Assembly: GCA_902727935.1 (NCBI GenBank)
Contig: CACVAX010000041.1
Span: forward strand, 17,516 to 81,515
Reading direction: 5' to 3'
Length of the DNA stretch: 64,000 bases
From: an uncultured Sulfurovum sp.
Lineage (GTDB): Bacteria; Campylobacterota; Campylobacteria; Campylobacterales; Sulfurovaceae
Shown here: positions 7,802 to 15,625 of the stretch, piece after piece
Position numbering within the stretch: the first letter of the stretch is position 1
Layout of the letters: each line of letters starts with the position of its first letter
The notes under the pieces: model-generated
The model's input: only the letters and a program-made list of their open reading frames with translations
Database searches by the model: none
Told to the model about the DNA's origin: nothing
Program-made: the position numbers and the translations under genes

Positions 7802-8773
7802 ATGAATTTAAAATCATTTGACGTTGAACAGCGTGGAAGATTAGACAAAATTTTAACGGATATTTTAGATGAAAGTCGAAATCAAGTTGAGCAACTTATC
7901 AAAGAGGGCTTGGTTTTTGTTAATGGAAAACAAGTTTTAAAAACGGGTAAAAAGCTTATCGTCGGGGATAAAATAGAATATAAATTTAAAGAGATAATTC
8001 CTAAAGAAGCAGCCATTATAGATTTTGATGTTGAGATTATTTATGAAGATGATGTCATGATGGTTGTCAACAAGCCCTCTGGCTTGGTTGTGCATCCAGC
8101 CCCTTCAGTCAAAGAAGCCACGTTGGTTGATTGGCTAGTACATAAAGGCATTTCCCTCTCGACCATTTCAGGTGAAGAGAGACATGGGATTGTTCACCGA
8201 ATTGATAAAGAGACAACAGGGGCTTTGGTAATTGCAAAGACCAATGAAGCACATCAAAAGCTTAGTGCGCAACTGCAAGATAAGAGTATGGGACGTTACT
8301 ATTTAGCACTGATTGACTACCCTTTAAAAGCGTCTGGAATTGTTGAGAAACCTATTGGAAGAAACCCAAATAATAGACTGAAAATGGATGTCGTTCAAAA
8401 TGGGAAAGAGGCTAAATCGGCTTTTTGTAAATTGACTGAAAGTAGCAAGAAAGTTGAGTTAATTGTTGTTAAGCTTTTTACAGGTAGAACGCACCAAATT
8501 AGAGTACATTTAGAAAGTTTGGGACGGCATATCTTGGGAGATGATTTATATGGATTTAAGAGCAAAAAAGATACAATCAAGCGAGTTTACTTACATGCTT
8601 ATAAGTTGTATCTATGTCATCCCACAACAGGAAAAGAGATGGAGTTTTTAGCACCTCTTTTCTTAGATATGCAAAGCTATATCGATAAAGAATTTAAAAA
8701 AGGAGAAGTTGATGAAAAGGTTAACCCAAGTCTCATTAACAGCTATTTTACTACTATTACTAACAGGTTGTAA
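7802..8773 (+). CDS. rluD: RluD-family 23S rRNA pseudouridine synthase
   Basis: The enzyme isomerises uridines in large-subunit rRNA. Residues 1-75 form an S4 RNA-binding domain (RLDKILTDILDESRNQVEQLIKEG... VNGK). The catalytic domain contains HRIDKETTGALVIAK, with the nucleophilic Asp near residue 138, and GRTHQIRVHLESLGRHILGD near 230. Length (323) and S4 domain match RluD/RluC-type enzymes; which uridines are modified cannot be told from sequence. It heads an operon continuing through the fn3 lipoprotein, trmB, ftsE, ftsX and an M23 protein, an order also known in Campylobacter. The last 62 bases overlap the next gene in another frame. The C-terminal tail after DMQSYIDKEFKK may be an unstructured extension created by that overlap. 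Confidence 0.9.
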   Translation: MNLKSFDVEQRGRLDKILTDILDESRNQVEQLIKEGLVFVNGKQVLKTGKKLIVGDKIEYKFKEIIPKEAAIIDFDVEIIYEDDVMMVVNKPSGLVVHPAPSVKEATLVDWLVHKGISLSTISGEERHGIVHRIDKETTGALVIAKTNEAHQKLSAQLQDKSMGRYYLALIDYPLKASGIVEKPIGRNPNNRLKMDVVQNGKEAKSAFCKLTESSKKVELIVVKLFTGRTHQIRVHLESLGRHILGDDLYGFKSKKDTIKRVYLHAYKLYLCHPTTGKEMEFLAPLFLDMQSYIDKEFKKGEVDEKVNPSLINSYFTTITNRL

Positions 8774-9395
8774 TCCAACAGCGATGTTGGAAAATGAAGT
8801 ATTGGACCCAAATCTACCAAAACTAAATGATGTTAAGGCTGTTCCGAGCAGTACTTCCGTTGCTTTTGAATGGCAATCATTGGCAAATAATGGTATTACT
8901 GGTTTAAATATTTATAGAACAGATAGTAATGGTTATGTCAATAGTTCGATGAAACAATTAAAAAAAGTTGGGTCGATTAAAGACCGTTTTGCCACACATT
9001 ATGTTGATACTGATTTAAAACAAGGCAGTGCTTATACTTATACTTTTACTACGGTTAAAAATGGTTTTGAATCTGCACATGGAAAAGTAATTAATATAAA
9101 AACATTAGACCCTTTTGATGCTGTAACTTTCTTCCAAGGTTTTCAAAAAACTCAAAATACAATTAAATTGATTTGGCGACCACATGCCAATCAAAAAGTT
9201 TCATGGTATAAAGTTGAAAGAAGTATCAATGGTACAGAATGGAAATGGGTTGGTACGGTCAAAGAACGGATGATGTCTGAATATATTGACAACAGAGTAG
9301 TTGCTGGAAACGGCTATACTTATCGAGTAACAGCCATAGGCTTTGAAGGTAGCTTTTCAAAACCTAGTATTAATGTTTCGATACAAGCAAGGTAA
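8712..9395 (+). CDS. Fibronectin type III domain lipoprotein
   Basis: A 228-residue lipoprotein. The N-terminus is MKRLTQ, a hydrophobic helix, and lipobox LLLTGC, so Cys near residue 20 is the lipidated residue. Two fibronectin type III-like domains follow, at about 35-135 and 140-227, each with the W/Y core positions (EWQSL...LNIYRTD...YTYTFTTV and IWRPH...YKVERS...YTYRVTAI). ATG at 8712 is preferred over the overlapping TTG at 8709 because AGGAG at 8701-8705 is well spaced. The gene overlaps the rluD end by 62 bases. Its position between rluD and trmB/ftsEX is conserved in Campylobacter; the function is unknown. I infer a periplasmic or outer-membrane scaffold for cell wall work. Confidence 0.82.
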   Translation: MKRLTQVSLTAILLLLLTGCNPTAMLENEVLDPNLPKLNDVKAVPSSTSVAFEWQSLANNGITGLNIYRTDSNGYVNSSMKQLKKVGSIKDRFATHYVDTDLKQGSAYTYTFTTVKNGFESAHGKVINIKTLDPFDAVTFFQGFQKTQNTIKLIWRPHANQKVSWYKVERSINGTEWKWVGTVKERMMSEYIDNRVVAGNGYTYRVTAIGFEGSFSKPSINVSIQAR

Positions 9396-9403
9396 GGGAC
9401 TGA

Positions 9404-10609
9404 ATGCCACATATTACGGTTAAGCCTTTTGATACAGCGTGTCTTAAAAAAGGAAAATATGGAAAACTTCAAGGCACAGAAGTTCTTTTTAAAGCAAAAG
9501 ATAGTTTTTCAAGTGATGAGTTAATTGCCATAAAACATGAGAATGAATCTTTTTTATTGCATTTAAAAAAACCTTTAGAAGAAAAACCAAGTTCAAATAC
9601 TTGGTTGTTAAAGTATGACAAAGTAACCAGACCTCTTAAAGTTAATCTTCTAAAACAAGCCATTGCAGATGTATCGACTGGATTAAATTTAGACGTTCTA
9701 CAATCCAATATTACCATACATGATACTAAAGTAGCACTTTCAAATAAATATGAAAAAAGTATTGAAGATTTTGTAGATATTGAGTTTCCTTTTGAATCAG
9801 TAGCCATTGAAGTTGGCTTTGGTTCAGGAAAACATTTACTTTATCAAGCTCAAAAAAACCCAGAGCGACTTTTTATTGGTATTGAAATTCATACGCCTTC
9901 AGCTGCACAAGTGTTAAAACAGATTCAGATTTTAGATTTAAAAAACATTTGGGTGGTTAATTATGATGCACGTCTTCTTTTGGAGATGATTCCCTCGAAC
10001 CTTTGCCATCAGATTTTTGTTCATTTTCCTGTACCTTGGGATAAAAAGCCACAAAGAAGGGTTATTTCAGCTTCATTTTTAGAAGAATCTATGAGGGTTT
10101 TAGCAAAAGGTGGACGTTTAGAATTAAGAACTGATTCTTATAAATATTTTTGGTATTCTATGGAAACTTTCTTAGGTGAAACCGTGACCAAAACAGCTGT
10201 GGAAGTTCGTAAAAATGAAGCTTTAGAGGTTACTTCAAAATATGAAGCCAGATGGTTGCGACAGGAAAAAGATATCTATGATGTTTATGTTACTTCCATT
10301 AAAAAATCTGAATCAAGACGCTTAGACTTCAATTTCTCTTTTGGAGACATTGTGTATACAAAAGAAATTTTAGATAAGATATCCTATCAAGCGAAAATTT
10401 TTGATGGATTTTTTATACATTTTGAACGTCTATTTCAGATAGACAATGATGCAATTTTAATCAAACTTGCATTTGGTAGTTTTGATAGACCAGAACATAA
10501 ATATATTTACTTAGATAAGTCTACAGCCTACTATTTTAATACAAGTCCTGTAAAAACAATGACCAATTATAAAACACACTTAAAAATTATGGAGTATCTA
10601 AATGTCTAA
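9404..10609 (+). CDS. trmB: tRNA (guanine-N7-)-methyltransferase TrmB, long form
   Basis: TrmB makes m7G46 in tRNA. The SAM domain covers about 115-310: VAIEVGFGSGKHLLYQA, FIGIEIHTPSAAQVLKQI, and the signature HFPVPWDKKPQRRVI followed by GGRLELRTDSYKYF. At 401 residues it is almost twice the E. coli length. The extra N-terminal 110 and C-terminal 90 residues are the extension typical of Campylobacterota TrmB and carry no motif I can name. It sits 8 bases after the fn3 gene and overlaps ftsE by 8 bases, so it belongs to the same transcript as the division genes. Confidence 0.9.
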   Translation: MPHITVKPFDTACLKKGKYGKLQGTEVLFKAKDSFSSDELIAIKHENESFLLHLKKPLEEKPSSNTWLLKYDKVTRPLKVNLLKQAIADVSTGLNLDVLQSNITIHDTKVALSNKYEKSIEDFVDIEFPFESVAIEVGFGSGKHLLYQAQKNPERLFIGIEIHTPSAAQVLKQIQILDLKNIWVVNYDARLLLEMIPSNLCHQIFVHFPVPWDKKPQRRVISASFLEESMRVLAKGGRLELRTDSYKYFWYSMETFLGETVTKTAVEVRKNEALEVTSKYEARWLRQEKDIYDVYVTSIKKSESRRLDFNFSFGDIVYTKEILDKISYQAKIFDGFFIHFERLFQIDNDAILIKLAFGSFDRPEHKYIYLDKSTAYYFNTSPVKTMTNYKTHLKIMEYLNV

Positions 10610-11279
10610 TGTTATTGCAGCAAACGATTTAACACTCTCTTATGGGAGTGATGAAGAGATTATTAAAAATGCAAGTTTTTCGATTAAAAAAGGTGACTTT
10701 GTTTTTATTACAGGGCCTAGTGGTTCTGGAAAATCAACACTTTTAAAATCTTTTTATGGAAATCTTACCCCAGGTACTGGCTCTTTAGTTGTGGGTGGTT
10801 TAGATATGGTGAACATTAAAAAAGATAAACTACAAGAGCTTAGAAGTCATTTGGGTATTGTTTTCCAAGATTATCGTTTGATTAATGAATGGACAGTTGA
10901 AAAAAATGTTGTTTTACCTTTATGGATTTCTGGCTATTCTGATGAGGTACAATCGACACAAGCAAAACGTCTTTTGCATCATGTTAAACTTTCAGGTAAA
11001 GAACAAAAATACCCCATGGAACTTTCTGGTGGAGAACAACAAAGAGTAGGGGTAGCACGTGCTTTGGCAAAAAACCCTTTTCTTATCTTAGCTGATGAGC
11101 CTACGGGTAACCTTGATGAGTACTCTTCGAATGTTATTTGGGATTTGATGGAAAATGCGTGTCATCAGTTAGATACAACGGTGGTGGTAGTAACACATAG
11201 AATTCCAACAGTATTTAATATTCGTTATAGACGGTTTACCATTGATGAAGGTGGCAAAGTTCATGAAATTATTCCTTAA
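10602..11279 (+). CDS. ftsE: Cell division ATP-binding protein FtsE
   Basis: FtsE is the ATPase of the FtsEX complex, which links the divisome to periplasmic septal wall hydrolysis. The 225-residue ABC domain has Walker [10 protein letters not shown] (near 40), Q-loop IVFQDYRL, signature [15 protein letters not shown], Walker [14 protein letters not shown] and H-loop VVTHR. All are intact. It overlaps trmB (8 bases) upstream and ftsX (17 bases) downstream, so translational coupling is likely. FtsX and an EnvC-like gene directly follow, which supports FtsE over a generic LolD-type ATPase. Confidence 0.92.
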   Translation: MSNVIAANDLTLSYGSDEEIIKNASFSIKKGDFVFITGPSGSGKSTLLKSFYGNLTPGTGSLVVGGLDMVNIKKDKLQELRSHLGIVFQDYRLINEWTVEKNVVLPLWISGYSDEVQSTQAKRLLHHVKLSGKEQKYPMELSGGEQQRVGVARALAKNPFLILADEPTGNLDEYSSNVIWDLMENACHQLDTTVVVVTHRIPTVFNIRYRRFTIDEGGKVHEIIP

Positions 11280-12075
11280 AACACATATCTCACTTATCTT
11301 TCCCTTAGTGGCTATTTTACTTGGTTTGGAGTTTTTTATTGTTTTTGATAGAACAACAGACACGTTTGAAAAAAGTTTAAAAAATGGCTACAGTATGATG
11401 GTTGTCTCCAAAGTTGAAATGAGTATAGATGACTTTAAGTCATGGGATGAACATATTGAGCAAGTTATTGAACTTGAAAAATCAAAAATTTTAGAGCGTT
11501 TAAAAATGGACAAAGATACAGCAAGTAAAAAGAAATTTGAAGCCTCTTTGCCTAATTTTTATTCCTTAAAGTTGGATGGTTATTTAACGGTTGATGATTT
11601 AGATAAAGTGAAGTTAAATTTAGAGAAATCAGAAGATATATTGAGCATCGAGTCTTTTCAATCAGCTTATCAGTCCAAGTATGAGTTATTTTCTTTTATT
11701 AAGTTAGCATTTCAAACTTTTATTGTTTTTATGTCCATTATTGGATTTTTCTTGATTATAAAGCAGATGGAAGTATGGAACTTTTTACATGCTCAACGTA
11801 TGAAAATTATGGAAATATTTGGAGCGTCTTTATTTTTACGCTCTAAAGTACTTATTAACATGGCTTTGATTGATGCGATTATTTCTGCCTTTATAACTTC
11901 AGCTATTTTTTATGCCATTCAAAATATTTGGATAAGAGGAAGTCAAATGGAAATCTTGAAAGAGAATGTTGATTTTATTTTTTCTTTTTCAGATGTTTTC
12001 ATTTTATTAGTCGCCTCTATTGTGGTGGTGATGATTGCTGTTTATTTGGTTGTTATCAATGTTAAGGAAGAGTAG
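11263..12075 (+). CDS. ftsX: Cell division permease-like protein FtsX
   Basis: FtsX is the membrane half of FtsEX; it has no transport role and passes FtsE ATP-cycle changes to periplasmic amidase activators. Four membrane helices are visible: about 9-27, 143-165, 190-213 and 238-262. A periplasmic loop (about 35-140) lies between the first two, the FtsX layout. ATG at 11263 ([11 protein letters not shown]) is preferred because GAAGG precedes it and it starts just before helix 1; an ATG at 11245 would add six residues. It overlaps ftsE by 17 bases and stops directly at the next gene's ATG. Confidence 0.88.
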   Translation: MKLFLKTHISLIFPLVAILLGLEFFIVFDRTTDTFEKSLKNGYSMMVVSKVEMSIDDFKSWDEHIEQVIELEKSKILERLKMDKDTASKKKFEASLPNFYSLKLDGYLTVDDLDKVKLNLEKSEDILSIESFQSAYQSKYELFSFIKLAFQTFIVFMSIIGFFLIIKQMEVWNFLHAQRMKIMEIFGASLFLRSKVLINMALIDAIISAFITSAIFYAIQNIWIRGSQMEILKENVDFIFSFSDVFILLVASIVVVMIAVYLVVINVKEE

Positions 12076-13290
12076 ATGAAAATTATTTTTTATCTACTTC
12101 TTTTTTCTTTTTTTCTTTTTTCTTCCTCTCTTTTTGCTGCTTCTGTTGAGAGTAAAATTAAACAAAGTAAAAAACAGTTGAGTTCTAAAAGAGTAGAATA
12201 CAATAAAATGGATAAAGAACTTTCAGATGTTGCCAAGAAAATTAATGTTGCTAAAAAAGAACAAAATGAACTGACTAAGAAGCTTGAAGTATTGGCTAAA
12301 AATATTCAAAATAATGAAATAGTATTTCAGCGTTTACAAAAAGAAGATAAAAAATACTCACTTGCGTTAAATAGTTTAAATACTGATATCGATAAAAATC
12401 AGAAAAAATTTTTAGATTTGGTTGCGAAAAATTTTTCATTGGCATTGGCATTGGAAGAACTGAAACAGCCAACAAAAGACTCGGTTATGATGAAAGAAGC
12501 CTACAAACTTTATGCAAAAACGAACAGTAAAGAGATTGAAAAGCTTCAAATAGATATTGATAAACTTAAAACTAAAAAAGAGCGTTTAAAACTTAAAAAA
12601 TCAAATATTAAAAAGGCCATTGCTGGTTATCAAAAAGAACGTAATGAGTATAAAAGTAAAAAGAAAAAACAAGATGTGTTAGTAAAAAATTTGGCAAGAG
12701 ACAAGGCCATTTATAAAAAAAGATTTAATAAAATTAAAATAAGTAGAAAAAGTTTAGAACGTAAATTAGCGAAACTAAAAATTATTAAACGCTCAAATGA
12801 CAAAGAGAGAAGAGCGAGACAAGAGGCTAAAAGAAATGCTGTTAGTAATAATAGAAGAAAAATACCCAAAACAGTTGCTTCAGCTCCCCCTATAGCTAAA
12901 TATAAAGGGGGAAAAACAATTTCACCTTTAAAAGGTTCTAGGCTCATTAAAAAGTTTGGTACTTATGTCGATCCCATCTATAAATTTAAAATTTTTAATA
13001 AGTCCATTACCCTTAAAGCCCCACATATTGGTTCAAAAGTACGTTCAGTTTTAGCAGGAAAAGTTGTTTTTGCTGAAAATTCTGGAGGTATGTTAGGCAA
13101 AGTAGTTATTGTAGAGCATGCCAATAATATTCATACCATCTATGCCAAACTTTCACGTTTAGCTCCTGGTATACATGTGGGTAAAAGGCTTTCACTTGGA
13201 ACGATTATTGGTAAAGTAGATAAGAGCCTTATGTTTGAAGTAACTAAAAATAATAAACACATGAATCCTTTAAAGTTGATAAAATTATGA
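12076..13290 (+). CDS. EnvC-like M23 family protein with degenerate LytM domain
   Basis: A signal peptide (1-21, ending FAA) is followed by a long Lys/Glu-rich coiled coil (about 25-245), a basic linker, and a C-terminal LytM/M23 domain (about 275-404: GSKVRSVLAGKVVFAENSGG, VVIVEHANNIHTIYAKLSRL). Two canonical zinc positions are missing: the first H-x-x-x-D is replaced by FNKSITLKAP, and the H-x-H pair reads IYAKL. Such inactive domains are typical of EnvC/NlpD, which activate amidases. Coiled coil plus dead LytM directly after ftsEX strongly supports the EnvC role. The stop (TGA 13288-13290) overlaps an ATG of the damaged reductase gene that follows. Confidence 0.85.
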   Translation: MKIIFYLLLFSFFLFSSSLFAASVESKIKQSKKQLSSKRVEYNKMDKELSDVAKKINVAKKEQNELTKKLEVLAKNIQNNEIVFQRLQKEDKKYSLALNSLNTDIDKNQKKFLDLVAKNFSLALALEELKQPTKDSVMMKEAYKLYAKTNSKEIEKLQIDIDKLKTKKERLKLKKSNIKKAIAGYQKERNEYKSKKKKQDVLVKNLARDKAIYKKRFNKIKISRKSLERKLAKLKIIKRSNDKERRARQEAKRNAVSNNRRKIPKTVASAPPIAKYKGGKTISPLKGSRLIKKFGTYVDPIYKFKIFNKSITLKAPHIGSKVRSVLAGKVVFAENSGGMLGKVVIVEHANNIHTIYAKLSRLAPGIHVGKRLSLGTIIGKVDKSLMFEVTKNNKHMNPLKLIKL

Positions 13291-13311
13291 TACATAGATA
13301 CATAGATACAT
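13290..13311. repeat. 8-bp tandem repeat (ATACATAG, 2.75 copies)
   Basis: ATACATAG occurs twice in full and then as ATACAT. It lies just after ATG at 13287. With one copy removed, the frame from 13287 reads MIHRYIGKTGLRVSPICLG and joins the reductase frame at 13355 exactly. With the copies present, translation from 13287 stops after 13 codons. Consistent with a slipped-strand duplication. Confidence 0.8.
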
Positions 13312-13354
13312 TGGGAAAACAGGATTAAGAGTTAGCCCTATTTGTTTAGGAACA

Positions 13355-14491
13355 ATGACTTTTGGTACACAAGCTGATAAAGCAACGTCTTTTAAAATAA
13401 TGGATAAAGCCTATGATGAAGGCATAAACTTTTTTGATACAGCCGAGATTTATCCTGTGCCTCCTTCTGGAAAATTAGCAGGTATTACCGAAGCTTGGGT
13501 AGGTGAGTGGATGGCTGATAAGCCAAGAGATTCTCTTATTATCGCTACAAAAGTAACAGGAGCTGCCAATGGTTGGTTTGTTCCACCTATTCGTCATGGT
13601 TTAACAGCCATGGATAGATTTCACATTGAGAGAGCTGTTGAAGGAAGTTTAAAACGTTTGAAAACAGACTATATTGATCTTTATCAAATGCATTGGCCCG
13701 ATACACTCATCCCTAAAGAAGAGACGATGGAAGCTTTTGACCGATTGGTTCAGAGTGGAAAAGTACGTTATGTAGGCACATCGAATGATACAGCTTATGG
13801 AACAACCAAAGCACTTATGACATCTGCTCATCATGGCTTTGCACGTTTTGAGTCCATTCAAAACAATTTCTCTTTACTTAACCGTAGATTTTTAGATGAG
13901 TTGGCTGAAGTATGTGAAAAAGAACAGATTTCTTTATTGCCTTACTCTCCTTTAGCAGGAGGTGTCTTAAGTGGAAAATATAATCAAGATCCACAAAATA
14001 CAAAAGGACGTTTTGCTACTTATTTAAAGTCGGTTAATCAACGACAAAGGGCAATGGCAAATCGTTTTATGAATGAAAAAACGTTAGCCTCTACCCAAAA
14101 ATATTTAGGAATCGCCTTACGTGCTGGAATAGACCCTGTAACGTTAGCCACAGCATGGTCAAAACAGTTTGATTTTGTGGCTTCGACTATTATTGGGGTT
14201 ACTTCTGACAAACAGCTTGACCCTATACTTGAAGCAATGGACTTAACTTTGAGTTCTGAAATTTTAGGAGAGTGTAATAAAGTACATAATGAAATTCTTT
14301 ACCCCATGGGGGTAAAGAAAACATTAAGGTGCAGGAGGTACGTCTGTACTACCACAGTGTCCACATTTCTTAGCAGAGATTGGAATTTCCATAGCACAAT
14401 CATTACAAATTTTAGTCGTAGGAGCTACTGCTTCTTCTGGGGTTTTAATCTTGTTATAGGCTTTGATAAGCATAAACATGACAAAACCTAA
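13355..14491 (+). CDS. Aldo/keto reductase, apparently frameshifted at both ends
   Basis: An NADPH-dependent aldo/keto reductase of the Tas/YghZ-like group. Visible motifs: FFDTAEIYPVPP (catalytic Asp/Tyr), IIATKVTG (catalytic Lys), DLYQMHWPD (His), VRYVGTSN, and SLLPYSPLAGGVLSGKY. The first 22 family residues (IGKTGLRVSPICLG) are encoded out of frame upstream of this ATG, where an 8-bp duplication breaks the gene; the original start was probably 13287. At the 3' end the family-like tail YPMG is followed by about 60 unrelated residues antisense to mscL. One fewer G in the run at 14308-14312 would give a stop at once. As it stands the gene is probably non-functional or switched off. Confidence 0.7.
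   Translation: MTFGTQADKATSFKIMDKAYDEGINFFDTAEIYPVPPSGKLAGITEAWVGEWMADKPRDSLIIATKVTGAANGWFVPPIRHGLTAMDRFHIERAVEGSLKRLKTDYIDLYQMHWPDTLIPKEETMEAFDRLVQSGKVRYVGTSNDTAYGTTKALMTSAHHGFARFESIQNNFSLLNRRFLDELAEVCEKEQISLLPYSPLAGGVLSGKYNQDPQNTKGRFATYLKSVNQRQRAMANRFMNEKTLASTQKYLGIALRAGIDPVTLATAWSKQFDFVASTIIGVTSDKQLDPILEAMDLTLSSEILGECNKVHNEILYPMGVKKTLRCRRYVCTTTVSTFLSRDWNFHSTIITNFSRRSYCFFWGFNLVIGFDKHKHDKT
14297..14320. terminator. Bidirectional hairpin between reductase and mscL
   Basis: An 11-bp perfect stem (TTCTTTACCCC with GGGGTAAAGAA) flanks a 3-base loop. It includes the G5 run and the out-of-frame TAA at 14313. It lies between convergent genes and is probably their shared terminator, although U-runs are weak on both strands. 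Confidence 0.6.
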
Positions 14492-14767
14492 AATTACAAA
14501 AGAGATAGCATCATTAATAAACATTCCATACTTGATAGCAGGTGCACCTGCTTTATCTAATGCAGCCATCGTAGCGTATGTTTCTCCATTTAAAGCAACA
14601 AAAAGTTGTGAAAAATCAACATTACCCATAAGTAATCCTATTGGAGGCATCATGACATAAGTAACAAATGACTTGATTACCGTGGCAAATGCACCACCAA
14701 ATACAAAACCAACAGCCATATCTACCATGTTTCCATTAATCAAAAACTTTTTAAATTCATCTAACAT
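14324..14767 (-). CDS. mscL: Large-conductance mechanosensitive channel MscL with C-terminal zinc ribbon
   Basis: MscL opens at near-lytic membrane tension to release solutes after hypo-osmotic shock. The 147 residues start MLDEFKKFLINGNMVDMAVG, the amphipathic helix and pore-lining TM1 (GFVFGGAFATVIKSFV). A periplasmic loop and TM2 (AISFVILGFVMFMLIKAYNKI) follow. After TM2 there is a short C-x-x-C ... C-x-x-C module (ICNDC, then CGHCGS), predicted to bind zinc, in place of a plain C-terminal helix. It is monocistronic; about 117 AT-rich bases upstream probably hold its promoter. Confidence 0.93.
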   Translation of the reverse strand: MLDEFKKFLINGNMVDMAVGFVFGGAFATVIKSFVTYVMMPPIGLLMGNVDFSQLFVALNGETYATMAALDKAGAPAIKYGMFINDAISFVILGFVMFMLIKAYNKIKTPEEAVAPTTKICNDCAMEIPISAKKCGHCGSTDVPPAP

Positions 14768-14884
14768 TTTAATCCTTTTTATATTTTAAAGTAATTAATT
14801 ATACTATAATAAAATATTTTTTAACTATATTTTTATTTATTAAAGATAAAAAAGATAAAAACTTTAGCAGAGTAGATTATTGGG

Positions 14885-15625
14885 CTAACCATAAACCTCA
14901 ATATGTTTTTTCTTACGAAAGGTATCTTCATAATTTATGATGGAGAGTCCTTGCTGTTCTAAGGTAGCTCTTACTAAATTTTTTTGAAAATTAGACATTT
15001 CATCATGAGCAAAAAAATCTTCTAAGGGCATCCACAAAGCAAACTCTATTTCTTCCGTATCTATCACATTAATCTCAAAGTTTTTGGCTTCTAATTCAAA
15101 TACAAGGTACATGTTTGATCTATTAAAAGTAAAAGGGTGGGAATTTAAAATGGAAACCATTTTTACTAGTTTGGCTTTAATACCTGTCTCTTCCCATACT
15201 TCTCGTATAACACCTTCTTCTAAACTTTGTCCCTCTTCTAACATACCACCTGGAAGTTTATAAAGAGAGCGTGAAGTGTGAATTCTATCACGCACCATAA
15301 GCAGTTCATTTTTGTCATTAATTACGACTGCACCTACTCCAATGGTATGGGTCGGAGGTACAGGAATATAAGCATCTTTCGTTACTTGATAGGTAAGGGT
15401 AGTTCTTTTGGCTTCACAATTATGAAACGCAAAATCCATCTCTAGTGCTACAGCAATATGTTGTGCTTGTGTAGCCTTTAAGTCTATCCACAAAAGTGCT
15501 TTTTTTTGAAGAGAAGCTGTTTTTAATAAGGCTTCAAGCGATGCCTTAAAATCAGAAACAGAAGTCTCTATGCTCTCTGTTTCTATGATTAAACCATTGT
15601 ATCTGTCTTCTTTAACCCTTAACAT
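14885..15625 (-). CDS. Nudix hydrolase with NUDT6-like N-terminal domain
   Basis: A 246-residue protein. The Nudix box is complete (G-x5-E-x7-REVWEETGI, near residues 124-146), so it should hydrolyse a nucleoside diphosphate-linked compound using Mg2+. The first about 95 residues (DFKASLEALLKTA ... ALLWIDLKATQAQHIAVAL) resemble the N-terminal domain of NUDT6-type Nudix proteins, with the short TIGVGAVVINDKNELLMVRD linking to the catalytic fold. The substrate cannot be read from sequence. It starts immediately after the ccsBA stop and is probably translated from the same transcript. Confidence 0.82.
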   Translation of the reverse strand: MLRVKEDRYNGLIIETESIETSVSDFKASLEALLKTASLQKKALLWIDLKATQAQHIAVALEMDFAFHNCEAKRTTLTYQVTKDAYIPVPPTHTIGVGAVVINDKNELLMVRDRIHTSRSLYKLPGGMLEEGQSLEEGVIREVWEETGIKAKLVKMVSILNSHPFTFNRSNMYLVFELEAKNFEINVIDTEEIEFALWMPLEDFFAHDEMSNFQKNLVRATLEQQGLSIINYEDTFRKKKHIEVYG

